From Candidatus Parcubacteria bacterium (GTDB lineage: Bacteria; Patescibacteriota; Patescibacteriia; CAIXNZ01): DNA of 43,912 nt. The stretch is from positions 1 to 43,912 of the forward strand of contig JAPLYC010000045.1 of the NCBI GenBank assembly GCA_026395755.1, in the 5' to 3' direction. Below the pieces are notes generated by a model, which did not search any database, had not been told where the DNA came from, and saw only the letters and a program-made list of their open reading frames with translations. A program made the translations under genes and the position numbers. The stretch's first letter is position 1, and each line of letters starts with the position of its first letter. Of this stretch, positions 24,659 through 33,954 are shown piece after piece.

Positions 24659-26542
24659 TTACTCTAAGATTGCCTTAATGCGCCGAACTCCCGCACTGGA
24701 GCTCTCTTCTTTTTGGATCTTAAAATGGCCAAGAACACCGGTATTGTCAACATGAGGACCGCCGCATATTTCCTTTGAAAAATCTCCAATAGTGTAAACC
24801 TTTACTTTATCGCCATATTTATGCTCAAAAACACCCATTGCCCCCTCTTTTTTAGCCTCATCCAAGGTCATTTCTTGGCTAATTACAGGTATATTTTTAG
24901 CTATCTGCTCATTTGCTAAATCTTCCACCTTTTTAAGCTGTTCGGGGGTCATTTTTTGGCCAAAATTAAAGTCAAAACGCAACCTTTCCGAGGTAATATT
25001 ACTACCCTTTTGGAAAACGTCAGAACCCAATACCTGCCTCAAAGCAGCCAGCATTAAATGGGCAGCAGTATGAAGCTTGGTGGTCTGTTCAGAACTGTCT
25101 GCCAATCCCCCTTTAAACATACCGGCTGAGGCGGTACGGGATAACTCCTGGTGCTTAATAAATGCCTCATTACTTTCTTTCATTGTTTGTTCATCAAACC
25201 TTATTCCCCATTCAGTCATAATCTCCTGAGAAAGTTCCGGAGGCAAACCGTAAGTTTCATAAATATGGAAAATTTCATTGCCGTCTACCCTTATTACGTT
25301 ATCTTTAATGATCATCCCTTTAGGTAAATTTTCAGGATCTATTCCACCAATTGCCTTCGCAAATATTCTTTTAAGCGCTTTTATACCGTTCTCCAGTGTT
25401 TTAGCAAACTTTTCCTCTTCAAGAGTCAATTGATTTATCACAAATTCCTTATTCTTTTTAACTTCAGGATAAGTGTCCTTATACATATCAATAACAAATT
25501 CCGCAATTTTAAAAGTAAAAATCTCATCAATACCAAGCAATTTACCATAACGAACTGCTCTACGGATTAAACGTCTTAAAACATAGCCGGCGCCGACATT
25601 GGAAGGCATAATCCCCTTTTCATCTCCCAAAATCATAGTCGCAGCTTTAATATGGTCAACAATTATTCTGAACGCCCGCTCATTATCCTGATATTTTTTA
25701 CAGCTTAATTCTGCAATTTTATCCAAAAGAGGTACAAATAATTCTGTTTCAAATATATTAGTATAACCATTTAAGACAGTAATGGTACGCTCCATGCCCA
25801 TACCAGTATCTACATTTTGCTGAGCTAGTTTTTCTAATTTACCATCAGCAGTCTTTAAAAATTCCATAAAAACATCATTCCAGATTTCCATCAGCCTGAA
25901 ATTATTTACTAAGTCGGAAAATTTAGCATTTATCTCCCCTTCTTCAGGGCGAGTATCATAAAACATTTCCGTATCACCGCCGCAAGGTCCGGTTGCCCCG
26001 GCAATCCAAAAATTATCATCTTTCCCCAAAGGAATAATGCGAATCCCCGCTTTTATCATTTCATCTTCATTAGCCACACCATTGGAAACGCCTGAATTTG
26101 CTAAAACTTCCTGCCAGACCCTAATGGCTACCTCGTCTCGTGGAATATTGTCTTCACCTTTAAACACAGTTACATAGAGTCTATTTGGATCCAGTCCAAG
26201 CCATTTTTTATCAGTTAAAAACTCCCAGGACCATTTGATAGCATCTTCTTTAAAATAATCTCCCAAAGACCAATTGCCCAGCATTTCAAAAAAAGTATTA
26301 TGACGATTGTCACCCACATCCTCTATATCGCCAGTACGAAGGCATTTTTGCACATCAACAATTCTATTGCCGGCCGGGTGTTTTTCACCCATTAAAAATG
26401 GTACCAATGGCTGCATACCGGCTGTGGTAAAAAGCGAGCTGGGATCATTTTCCGGAATTAAAGAAGCGCTGGGTATTATCGTATGCCCTTTGGACTTGAA
26501 AAATTCCAGATATTTTTGACGTAATTCATTAGCGCTTAGCAT
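24659..26542 (-). CDS. alaS: alanyl-tRNA synthetase (short form)
   Basis: LRQKYLEFFKSKGHTIIPSASLIPENDPSSLFTTAGMQP...; editing motifs HTAAH and CGGPH; ends after editing domain at 627 aa. Confidence 0.96.
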   Translation of the reverse strand: MLSANELRQKYLEFFKSKGHTIIPSASLIPENDPSSLFTTAGMQPLVPFLMGEKHPAGNRIVDVQKCLRTGDIEDVGDNRHNTFFEMLGNWSLGDYFKEDAIKWSWEFLTDKKWLGLDPNRLYVTVFKGEDNIPRDEVAIRVWQEVLANSGVSNGVANEDEMIKAGIRIIPLGKDDNFWIAGATGPCGGDTEMFYDTRPEEGEINAKFSDLVNNFRLMEIWNDVFMEFLKTADGKLEKLAQQNVDTGMGMERTITVLNGYTNIFETELFVPLLDKIAELSCKKYQDNERAFRIIVDHIKAATMILGDEKGIMPSNVGAGYVLRRLIRRAVRYGKLLGIDEIFTFKIAEFVIDMYKDTYPEVKKNKEFVINQLTLEEEKFAKTLENGIKALKRIFAKAIGGIDPENLPKGMIIKDNVIRVDGNEIFHIYETYGLPPELSQEIMTEWGIRFDEQTMKESNEAFIKHQELSRTASAGMFKGGLADSSEQTTKLHTAAHLMLAALRQVLGSDVFQKGSNITSERLRFDFNFGQKMTPEQLKKVEDLANEQIAKNIPVISQEMTLDEAKKEGAMGVFEHKYGDKVKVYTIGDFSKEICGGPHVDNTGVLGHFKIQKEESSSAGVRRIKAILE

Positions 26543-26548
26543 GACCTC

Positions 26549-26577
26549 ATTATAGGCAAAGTTAGCAAATTTGGCAA
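26549..26577 (-). promoter_or_regulatory. sigma70-like promoter of alaS
   Basis: Minus strand TTGCCA-N17-TATAAT. Confidence 0.7.
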
Positions 26578-26595
26578 TATTTTATGGCTAAAAGC

Positions 26596-26624
26596 TTGAC
26601 AATTTAAAGATTTTATGCTAAATT
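26596..26624 (+). promoter_or_regulatory. sigma70-like promoter of the GGDEF gene
   Basis: TTGACA-N17-TAAATT with extended -10 (TGC). Confidence 0.75.
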
Positions 26625-26682
26625 GTAATGATTGTCGTTCTTTGTCAATTATCAACAATTATTGCAAAAAGGGAGAAAAAAC

Positions 26683-27657
26683 GTGGAAAACACCATGAGT
26701 CCTGAAGCCATCAAACTTCACTACAAACTGATGTATGCCATCATGTCGAGCTTGAATGAAAGTGTCCATAACTTAATGGAGGTGCTGCTGGGCCAGATTT
26801 CTATGCATTTCAAAGCTGACCGGCTCGGTATCTTCCAGGTGCTGAAAAGCGGAGAAAAACCAAAGTATATTCTCTGTGGGATCGTTGGCGCCAAAGAAGG
26901 CGATTGTATTGATGAAGCCTATCCGTTGGAGTTTAATTTCACCGATGGCTTTATCTGCTACACGCCGACCCAGTCAGTTGGCTGGGATGCCTTCATCTCC
27001 ATCGTGGATCAAAACAATGAACTGATTGCCATTCTGGCCGTAGATGATACGTCCGCTGCGCGAGAATTCGATCCCGAGCAGCGCATTATCTTATTCCATA
27101 TCAAGATGATTGTGGAAGAGATCTTTAAGCAGCGTAACTTCATCGAGCAATTTCGATTTGTTGATCCGGTGCTCAATATTCTGAACTGGCGCGGAATCTT
27201 CTGGAAAGCCAAAGAAATCGAATTGCGGAGAAAAGTTTCCCCCGGTCCGCTTTCCATCGCCGTGCTCGACATTGACCATTTCAAGGATATCAACACAACG
27301 CATGGTCACAGCTTTGGAACGACTTGTCTCAAAGCCATTGCCAAAGCTTTCCTGCAGAACATGCGCCCTTCGGACATTATCGGCCGCTGGCACGAAGGCG
27401 ATGAATTCATCGTCATCTGGGAACAAACAGCCGAAATCATGAAAAAAAGGCTGACCCGGATCCAGGAACTATTCACCGGCCTAAAGGTCGATGCTGACGG
27501 TCATCATGAAATAGGTTTCGGCTTTTCCGCCGGCGTGGTGGAAGTAAAAGAAGGTGAAACGCTGGAAGAGGCCATTAATCGAGCTGATGAACGACTCCGT
27601 CGAGCCAAAAAAACAAGGTTCACCATCATCAGCGACGATGAAACCGAAGGCGGATAA
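26683..27657 (+). CDS. GGDEF-domain protein with N-terminal GAF-like region
   Basis: LDIDHFKDINTTHGHSFGTTCLKAIAKAF...IIGRWHEGDEFIVIWE; start set to GTG 26683 behind a GGGAG RBS (track start 26632 is TTG). Confidence 0.85.
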   Translation: MENTMSPEAIKLHYKLMYAIMSSLNESVHNLMEVLLGQISMHFKADRLGIFQVLKSGEKPKYILCGIVGAKEGDCIDEAYPLEFNFTDGFICYTPTQSVGWDAFISIVDQNNELIAILAVDDTSAAREFDPEQRIILFHIKMIVEEIFKQRNFIEQFRFVDPVLNILNWRGIFWKAKEIELRRKVSPGPLSIAVLDIDHFKDINTTHGHSFGTTCLKAIAKAFLQNMRPSDIIGRWHEGDEFIVIWEQTAEIMKKRLTRIQELFTGLKVDADGHHEIGFGFSAGVVEVKEGETLEEAINRADERLRRAKKTRFTIISDDETEGG

Positions 27658-27665
27658 TTGACTGA

Positions 27666-27712
27666 TTCAAGGCTTAGTGCTAGGATGTAAAATCTAGTGC
27701 TAAGCCTTTTTT
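27666..27712 (+). terminator. intrinsic terminator
   Basis: aaggcttagtgctag...ctagtgctaagccttttttat stem followed by T run. Confidence 0.75.
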
Positions 27713-27733
27713 ATTTGTGTTATAATAAGATAT

Positions 27734-28138
27734 ATGAATCCTGAACAAAAACTTCCATCATTTATATGGTTCAAACGCGGCGCCTTGGCGTTTATCGGCT
27801 TTATTTTGTCTCCCCTGTCCTGGTGGAATGATATTTTTATTAATATTCCCCTGGCTTATGGATTTGCCTGGGTCATCGGCAAAGTGATTGATATTTTCTT
27901 TGATGTCCACCGTTTTTTATTTACAGGTTTATTTATCATTGGATATTTCCTAACCAATTTACTCGGGTTTTTAATGATTCATTACAGTATTACTGCTGAT
28001 AACGGCAAAAAAGAATCACCATTAAAACAAATTTTGATTTCCCTCTTTTATACAATAGTAATTGTTCTCCTGACATATTTTGACGTTTTAAACCTGAATT
28101 TAAATCTAAATATCCTCCCTCATTGGGTAATTAAATAA
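27734..28138 (+). CDS. small multi-pass membrane protein
   Basis: 134 aa, several hydrophobic segments. Confidence 0.6.
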   Translation: MNPEQKLPSFIWFKRGALAFIGFILSPLSWWNDIFINIPLAYGFAWVIGKVIDIFFDVHRFLFTGLFIIGYFLTNLLGFLMIHYSITADNGKKESPLKQILISLFYTIVIVLLTYFDVLNLNLNLNILPHWVIK

Positions 28139-28184
28139 CCGAAAACAAAAACGGCTCGAAAGGGTTGTTTTTTATTTTATTGCA

Positions 28185-28213
28185 TTGACAAAAATTACAA
28201 CTAGGCATAAAGT
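28185..28213 (+). promoter_or_regulatory. sigma70-like promoter
   Basis: TTGACA-N17-TAAAGT upstream of gaaggagga RBS and ATG 28257. Confidence 0.65.
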
Positions 28214-28256
28214 GTAAAATCAAAGGTATTTTTAAAAGTCGAAGGAGGAAATACTA

Positions 28257-29222
28257 ATGGCCGAAAAAAACATTGGCAGTCTGGCGCAAAAATACGCCCA
28301 GATTATCATGGGTTTTTTAACTCAAGCAATCATTCAGTTCCAGGCCATGCAGAAAGAGCAGGAAAACAAAAAACAGCCCGAGAGTCTGATCATTCAGCCG
28401 GGCAGCGTCCAAGCTTTGATCAGCAAAATTGATTCTGCTTTCGGTGATCTAAAGCTGGATAGCGGATTACAGAAACAAAGCCAATATCCCCTCATCTTTT
28501 GGCAGGATCTGGCGCTTAAGATCAAGAATTATCTGAAAACCCATGACCTCCCGCTGCAATGGCGAGTTTTCATGGCAGTTATCAATGACCTGATTAAGAT
28601 GAAAATCTTGGTGCCCAGTCTGGCGCTAAAGCAGGATCTGAAAAATCCGCTTTATGAAATCAATACTGATTTCTTCAACCGCCAGCAAATCGAGCATAGC
28701 AGCCTGACTCTCAAGGAAGCGCTGGAACAAAAGCTCTTTAAAGTGATCGGGAATGAAGTCGCCAGGGAAATTCTCATGCACATGGCGCTAATAAAATCAT
28801 TCTCGGATGAAGATGCCAATTATTTCTACAAAAATTTCCCGCAGACACGCGGCATCATCTTTATGACCAGCCGCTTTGGCCGCGGATATTTGCTAACGAT
28901 TCTTCACAAAAAAGGCATCAAATACCGGCCGTTCATGGAGACTGTTACCCAATTAGTCTCCCATGGTATTCTGATCGAGGGCTGTGATGAAATCAGTCAG
29001 GAATTCCTGATTCTGAATCCCCTGCTCAAACCTTTCAGCGTAATTGCTGAAATTATTTCCGCCCTAAAGACTAAAGAACAGCAAACAAACATCGTAGAGG
29101 TTGAATCATCCCAGGAGAGTGTTACTCCTCTGGGAGGCATGATCTCAATCAACAGTTTAAACCCTGCCAGCCAGGATATTTTCCTTTTTGATGGCTTTGA
29201 ATTCGGCTTACAAGGCCTATAA
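28257..29222 (+). CDS. hypothetical protein
   Basis: 321 aa, good RBS, own promoter and terminator; no recognised domain. Confidence 0.75.
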   Translation: MAEKNIGSLAQKYAQIIMGFLTQAIIQFQAMQKEQENKKQPESLIIQPGSVQALISKIDSAFGDLKLDSGLQKQSQYPLIFWQDLALKIKNYLKTHDLPLQWRVFMAVINDLIKMKILVPSLALKQDLKNPLYEINTDFFNRQQIEHSSLTLKEALEQKLFKVIGNEVAREILMHMALIKSFSDEDANYFYKNFPQTRGIIFMTSRFGRGYLLTILHKKGIKYRPFMETVTQLVSHGILIEGCDEISQEFLILNPLLKPFSVIAEIISALKTKEQQTNIVEVESSQESVTPLGGMISINSLNPASQDIFLFDGFEFGLQGL

Positions 29223-29230
29223 AAATATCA

Positions 29231-29262
29231 AAGTCGCCCCGACAACGGAGCGACTTTTTATT
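29231..29262 (+). terminator. intrinsic terminator
   Basis: aagtcgc...gcgacttttta hairpin plus T run. Confidence 0.8.
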
Positions 29263-29290
29263 TGACAAATATGCCCTTTTAAACTAAATT
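29262..29290 (+). promoter_or_regulatory. sigma70-like promoter of the aspartate kinase gene
   Basis: TTGACA-N17-TAAATT. Confidence 0.7.
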
Positions 29291-29379
29291 TATAAATCAG
29301 GGAAGCGTTCTTAAACAAACAAATCTGAAAGCCCTCCGTCGCTCCTTTGGAGCTATGGTGGGCAAAGGGAGGTAATATC

Positions 29380-30642
29380 ATGGAACGGACAAAACGTATC
29401 GTCATGAAATTCGGAGGCAAATGTCTGGCCGATCTGGATCTGATCAAAGCAGTGGCTGATTACCTCAAGGAGTATCTGGCCAAATATCCTGATTTCAGAA
29501 TCATTGCCGTAGTCTCGGCCATGGGCAGCTTTACTGATGATTCGCTCAAGCAAATCACAGAGCTAGCGCCCAATACACGGCAAAACCAGGGACGTGAAGT
29601 CGATTACGTCACCCAGGCTGGTGAAGGAATTTCCGCCGGTCTGGTCGCCATCCGCTTGAATGAAATCGGGGTTACAGCCAAATCACTCAATGCCCTGCAA
29701 CTTAATATCTGCACCACCGGAGATTATCAGGACGCCCGCATCACTAAAATTGACATTGGTAAAATTGAAAAAGGATTTGAAACCAATGATATTTTGGTGG
29801 TCACCGGTTTTCAGGGGGTCCACGAATCAGAAGCTGAAGTAATTGTAACTTTGGGTCGCGGCGGCAGCGATACCACTGCTGTTGCCCTGGCTGCGGTCTT
29901 AGGCTGCAAATGCGAGTTTTACAAAAAAGCCAAGGGCATCACGGCTTTTGATCCGGACATCAGCGACCAAGCCAAAGTGCTGAACTTCATGACTTACCAG
30001 GATGCTTTTAACCTGAGCACTTACGGCTATCAGTTCCTGCACCCACGCTGTCTAGAAATCGCCCAGCGCTTTGGAGTTCTTCTGGAATTCAAAGCTTCTC
30101 CTGGTTTGGGCAACGACCCATGGGAAAACAGCACCACTATCGGACATTGTCTCGATAAAATCGAGGATGTCGCCTATAATTTCCGGGCCATTGCCTTAAA
30201 AAAAGGCATTGCCTTGACCACAATTGAAAATGTTCCCAATGAAATCGGCTGGGCGGAAAAAATCTTCACTCATTTCCGGGAGTTGAATCTCCTCGATTTC
30301 CAACAGATCATTTCCGGCGACAACCGAGATCATGCACTCATCAACATCATTTTGAGTGAAGATCTCATTGACAAATGTAAGGAACAAATATGGAAAACGC
30401 TAAGAGCTAACTGCCAGCTAAAAATCAGCACCCTGATGGGACTGAGCAACCTGACTTTTATCGATACATCTATGGGTTACAACACCGGATTTGCTTACCT
30501 CATCGGAAAAGTCCTGGCTGACGCTGGCATCAATATTGAGGGTCAATATTCCTCAGGCAATAAAATCCACAGCCAGATCAAAGCATCAGTTGGAGAAAAA
30601 GCAGTCCTGGCTTTGGCCAAGCATTTTTCCCTGATTGAATAA
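29380..30642 (+). CDS. lysC: aspartate kinase
   Basis: VMKFGGKCLADLDLI, VTLGRGGSDTTAVALAAVLGC, YQFLHPRCLEIA and C-terminal ACT-like region; start set to ATG 29380 after GGGAGG. Confidence 0.87.
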   Translation: MERTKRIVMKFGGKCLADLDLIKAVADYLKEYLAKYPDFRIIAVVSAMGSFTDDSLKQITELAPNTRQNQGREVDYVTQAGEGISAGLVAIRLNEIGVTAKSLNALQLNICTTGDYQDARITKIDIGKIEKGFETNDILVVTGFQGVHESEAEVIVTLGRGGSDTTAVALAAVLGCKCEFYKKAKGITAFDPDISDQAKVLNFMTYQDAFNLSTYGYQFLHPRCLEIAQRFGVLLEFKASPGLGNDPWENSTTIGHCLDKIEDVAYNFRAIALKKGIALTTIENVPNEIGWAEKIFTHFRELNLLDFQQIISGDNRDHALINIILSEDLIDKCKEQIWKTLRANCQLKISTLMGLSNLTFIDTSMGYNTGFAYLIGKVLADAGINIEGQYSSGNKIHSQIKASVGEKAVLALAKHFSLIE

Positions 30643-30656
30643 GGAACTTAAAAACT

Positions 30657-30690
30657 AAAGTCCCCCGTAACGCGAGGGACTTTTTTATAT
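30657..30690 (+). terminator. intrinsic terminator
   Basis: aaagtcccccgtaacgcgagggactttttt. Confidence 0.85.
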
Positions 30691-30737
30691 TTATAATCTA
30701 AATCATATCTCCAATTCCAAATTCCTAATTCCCAACC

Positions 30738-31928
30738 TTATTTAGTATCTTTAAGGGTCAGGGCCGGATAAAGTCCGGTCAAAACAATAATTCCCAAAAT
30801 CAAAAAGATATAGTTAAGCGATAAAAAGTATAAAAGTAATCCGACAATCATCGGAGCCAAAATATATGACAAAGGTACGGTTGAACGCAAGGCATTGATT
30901 AATTCTATATCCTCCACGTCAACTTTTTTAAAAAAGTAAGATTCCCTCATTATCTCAACCAAGCTAGCGCCGATTCTGCTGATAAGTAAAATAATACCCC
31001 AAATCAACAAGCTGGTGGTATTAACAAAAAATATGGCAGCGGAAGCCAAAGCCATAATAATCAAGCCTGCAGTCAGTATTTCTTTTTCTCCCCAATATTT
31101 ATCCGCCAGATAACCGGCCGGGTACTGCAACAGCACAAAAGGCAGCAGCATAATAGTGAAAACCAAACCAATATCGCCCCAGGCCAGCCCGATATACTGA
31201 TTTAAATGAATTGGCGTATAAATCAGCATGACGGCATAAAAAAAATTCAGAATAAAGGCGCAATAAAAAATCTTTTTTATATTTTTGCGGCGTAAAATTT
31301 CCCGCAAAGTTTTGACCATGGAAAAATGTCTGGACTGATAATGGTTGGTAAATTGACGGAAACTATACAATAGAACCAAGACAACTAAAACAGTTAACAC
31401 CAGGTCTAGCCTGAATAAAAATTTAAAACCAAATTTTTCCAAAATTTGCCCGGCCATAAACGGCGAAACCAACCAGCCCAGATTATAAATGGTAAAATAA
31501 GTACCGCGGATTCTGCCGGTTTTGACATTAGCGGAAAAAGCCTCCAAGAAAATATCGAAATTTATAAAAATCAGGTTAAATGATACGGTAAACAGAACAA
31601 AACCTATAAAAACCAGGGTCGGATTAGCGCAAAAAATAAAAATCAGCAAACTCAATAATTTAACTACCAATGCAGCAATCGCAGTCCTAAAGTTATTAAA
31701 CCGGGCAATAAAATTGGAGTACTCGTTAATTACAAAAAATGTAACCACGTATGTGATTATAAAAACCAAACTTACCCAGTTCAAATTAAAAAACTGGTTC
31801 AAATATGTTGACTGAACATAAGCAATAATCGCCTCGCTGACGGCCAAAATAAAAATGCCCAGATACAGGCTGTTAATCTTCATTTTTATATTGTTGTTTG
31901 GCATAATTTTTTTCAAAATAAGCTCCAA
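30738..31928 (-). CDS. MFS transporter
   Basis: 396 aa, about 12 hydrophobic segments, MFS-like architecture. Confidence 0.8.
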   Translation of the reverse strand: MELILKKIMPNNNIKMKINSLYLGIFILAVSEAIIAYVQSTYLNQFFNLNWVSLVFIITYVVTFFVINEYSNFIARFNNFRTAIAALVVKLLSLLIFIFCANPTLVFIGFVLFTVSFNLIFINFDIFLEAFSANVKTGRIRGTYFTIYNLGWLVSPFMAGQILEKFGFKFLFRLDLVLTVLVVLVLLYSFRQFTNHYQSRHFSMVKTLREILRRKNIKKIFYCAFILNFFYAVMLIYTPIHLNQYIGLAWGDIGLVFTIMLLPFVLLQYPAGYLADKYWGEKEILTAGLIIMALASAAIFFVNTTSLLIWGIILLISRIGASLVEIMRESYFFKKVDVEDIELINALRSTVPLSYILAPMIVGLLLYFLSLNYIFLILGIIVLTGLYPALTLKDTK

Positions 31929-32050
31929 ATCTCAAATCCCAAAACTCAAATAAATCTCAATAGCCAAATTTCAAATTACAAACTTGTTTGGAATTTAGCA
32001 TTTGTAATTTATTGTTTATTTGGAGCTTGGGATTTGATGCTTGATATTTT
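31918..32050. repeat. imperfect AT-rich inverted repeat, MITE-like
   Basis: agctccaaatctcaaatcccaaaactcaaataaa... versus reverse complement of ...ttatttggagcttgggatttgatgcttgat. Confidence 0.6.
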
Positions 32051-33197
32051 TCACTATAATTCCTCCCCCCAGCACTTCCCCGTCATTATAAAACACTGCA
32101 GATTGCCCGGGCGTGATTGCGCGTTGTTTATGTTCAAACGCCACTTCTAAAATCCCATTTTTTATTTCTTTAATATTTGCCAAATGACCTTTATGCCCAT
32201 AACGGATGCGGACTTCCAATTTTGTCGGCAATTTTACCGGCTGTAACCAATTAACATCGCTTACAGACATTATATCATTAAATAATGCCGGATGCTCATT
32301 GCTGTCCGCCACAATCACCAGATTATTTTTGTAATTCAAATCAACTACATACCAGGGACCGCCAGACATTTCCAGCCCCTTGCGCTGGCCGATTGTATAC
32401 AAAGCAATGCCTTCATGCTTACCGATTATTTTACCTTCAGTTGTGACAATCGCTCCCGGCTCAAGCTTTAAATAACGTTTTAAAAATTCTTCCGGCGTTT
32501 TTTCCGGCACAAAGCAAATTTCCTGAGAATCCCTTTTAGCAAAAACCGGCAAATCCATTTTTTCCGCCATTTTCCTAACTACATCTTTTTTATACTCGCC
32601 AATCGGAAATAAACAGTGCTTTAAAATTTCCGGAGTTAAGCGATGTAAAAAATAAGTCTGATCTTTGTCTTTATCTTCAGCTTCCAGCAAATGTCCGTCT
32701 TTCAATCTGACATAATGACCAGTGGCGATGAAATCACAGCCCAAAGACTTGGCCTTTTCCCAAAACAAGCCAAACTTTATAAACTGATTGCAGCGCACAC
32801 AGGGATTGGGCGTAAGTCCCATTTTATATTGTTCCAAAAAATTGTTCACGATATACTCTTTGAAATCCTGATCCAAATTCAAAGTGTAAAGCGGAATACT
32901 TAATTTTTCCGCCACGCGACGCGCGTCTACCTTGGCGTCAACTGAACAGCATTTATTGGCAATGGTCTGTTTTTCAGCATAATGTGGGTCAGTCCAAAAA
33001 TGCATAAAAATGCCAATGACATCATAGCCCTGGTCTTTTAGCAATGCGGCGGCAACTGAGGAATCAACTCCGCCTGACATGCCGACTGCAACTTTTTGTT
33101 TTCCCGAGGTTGTCATCCTGAGCCGACGCCCTGAGCTTGTCGAAGGGTTAGTCGAAGGATAGACAACCGAGGCTTTCTGTTTTTTATTTCTTATCAT
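32016..33197 (-). CDS. mnmA: tRNA-specific 2-thiouridylase MnmA (N-terminus partly repeat-derived)
   Basis: KVAVGMSGGVDSSVAAALLKDQGYDVIGIFMHFW...PNPCVRCNQFIKFG...GDRKGL-type region YTIGQRKGL. Confidence 0.93.
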   Translation of the reverse strand: MIRNKKQKASVVYPSTNPSTSSGRRLRMTTSGKQKVAVGMSGGVDSSVAAALLKDQGYDVIGIFMHFWTDPHYAEKQTIANKCCSVDAKVDARRVAEKLSIPLYTLNLDQDFKEYIVNNFLEQYKMGLTPNPCVRCNQFIKFGLFWEKAKSLGCDFIATGHYVRLKDGHLLEAEDKDKDQTYFLHRLTPEILKHCLFPIGEYKKDVVRKMAEKMDLPVFAKRDSQEICFVPEKTPEEFLKRYLKLEPGAIVTTEGKIIGKHEGIALYTIGQRKGLEMSGGPWYVVDLNYKNNLVIVADSNEHPALFNDIMSVSDVNWLQPVKLPTKLEVRIRYGHKGHLANIKEIKNGILEVAFEHKQRAITPGQSAVFYNDGEVLGGGIIVKNIKHQIPSSK

Positions 33198-33263
33198 ATT
33201 ATTGATTTTATCATAATTGCCACACTTCGACTATGCTCAGTGTGACAATGAAAAAATTTAAGC

Positions 33264-33297
33264 AAAAAAACCGTCCCACGTTGCGGGACGGTTTGAA
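33264..33297. terminator. intrinsic terminator
   Basis: aaaaccgtcccacgttgcgggacggttt. Confidence 0.8.
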
Positions 33298-33549
33298 TTA
33301 TCTGCCGTATAAACTGCGGATGTAAGCTTGTCTCTTAGCTTCCTGTTCCTGCCAGATTTTTTTTTGCCGCTGATCGTTTATCTGATCATTTAAAACATTA
33401 GCCATGATCATGGCCATGAAACCCATCAAACATAGGAAGATGGACCATGAATCATCCAAAAATTGCGGCCAATACCGATTTGAAACCAGGACAAAGACAA
33501 TCATACCGTAAAAAACAAATTTGCCGATAATCCTGTAATTGTGTTTCAA
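33298..33549 (-). CDS. small membrane protein
   Basis: 83 aa with two hydrophobic segments, GGGAGG-type RBS. Confidence 0.6.
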   Translation of the reverse strand: MKHNYRIIGKFVFYGMIVFVLVSNRYWPQFLDDSWSIFLCLMGFMAMIMANVLNDQINDQRQKKIWQEQEAKRQAYIRSLYGR

Positions 33550-33572
33550 GTTTCCCTCCCTTTAATTTACTT

Positions 33573-33803
33573 TTAAAAGATGAGTCTCTCCGGGATGCAG
33601 GAAATACCTTTACAAGGCGAACCTTGTCTGGTGGGATGAACAACAATCAGATAGTTCATTGGATCTTTCGTATCCGTCAAATTGATACTAAAACCGCCGC
33701 TGGAAAAATGATCCTTGAATTCACAATCTAAAATTGTTGTCTTAACCCTGCAGGCTGTTCCGCAAACTGGACAAACTCCCAAAATTATTTTTTGGTCACT
33801 CAT
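33573..33803 (-). CDS. small zinc-ribbon-like protein
   Basis: CPVCGTACRVKTTILDC; GGAGGG RBS upstream. Confidence 0.55.
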   Translation of the reverse strand: MSDQKIILGVCPVCGTACRVKTTILDCEFKDHFSSGGFSINLTDTKDPMNYLIVVHPTRQGSPCKGISCIPERLIF

Positions 33804-33898
33804 TTCCCCTCCCTTTGCCCTCCGTAGCCTTGCGCGGAGGAGGGCTTCATTTTTTTATTTTTAAAATTTTATCATCTAAAAAGATTTTTGTCAAGAAA

Positions 33899-33953
33899 AA
33901 ACCGCCTCAGCTTACGCACTTCGATAAACTCAGTGCAAGCCTTGGCGGTTGAT
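33899..33953 (-). terminator. duplicated long-stem terminator (copy A)
   Basis: aaaaaaccgcctcagcttacgcacttcgataaactcagtgcaagccttggcggtt; on minus strand ends in a T run. Confidence 0.75.
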
Positions 33954-33954
33954 T

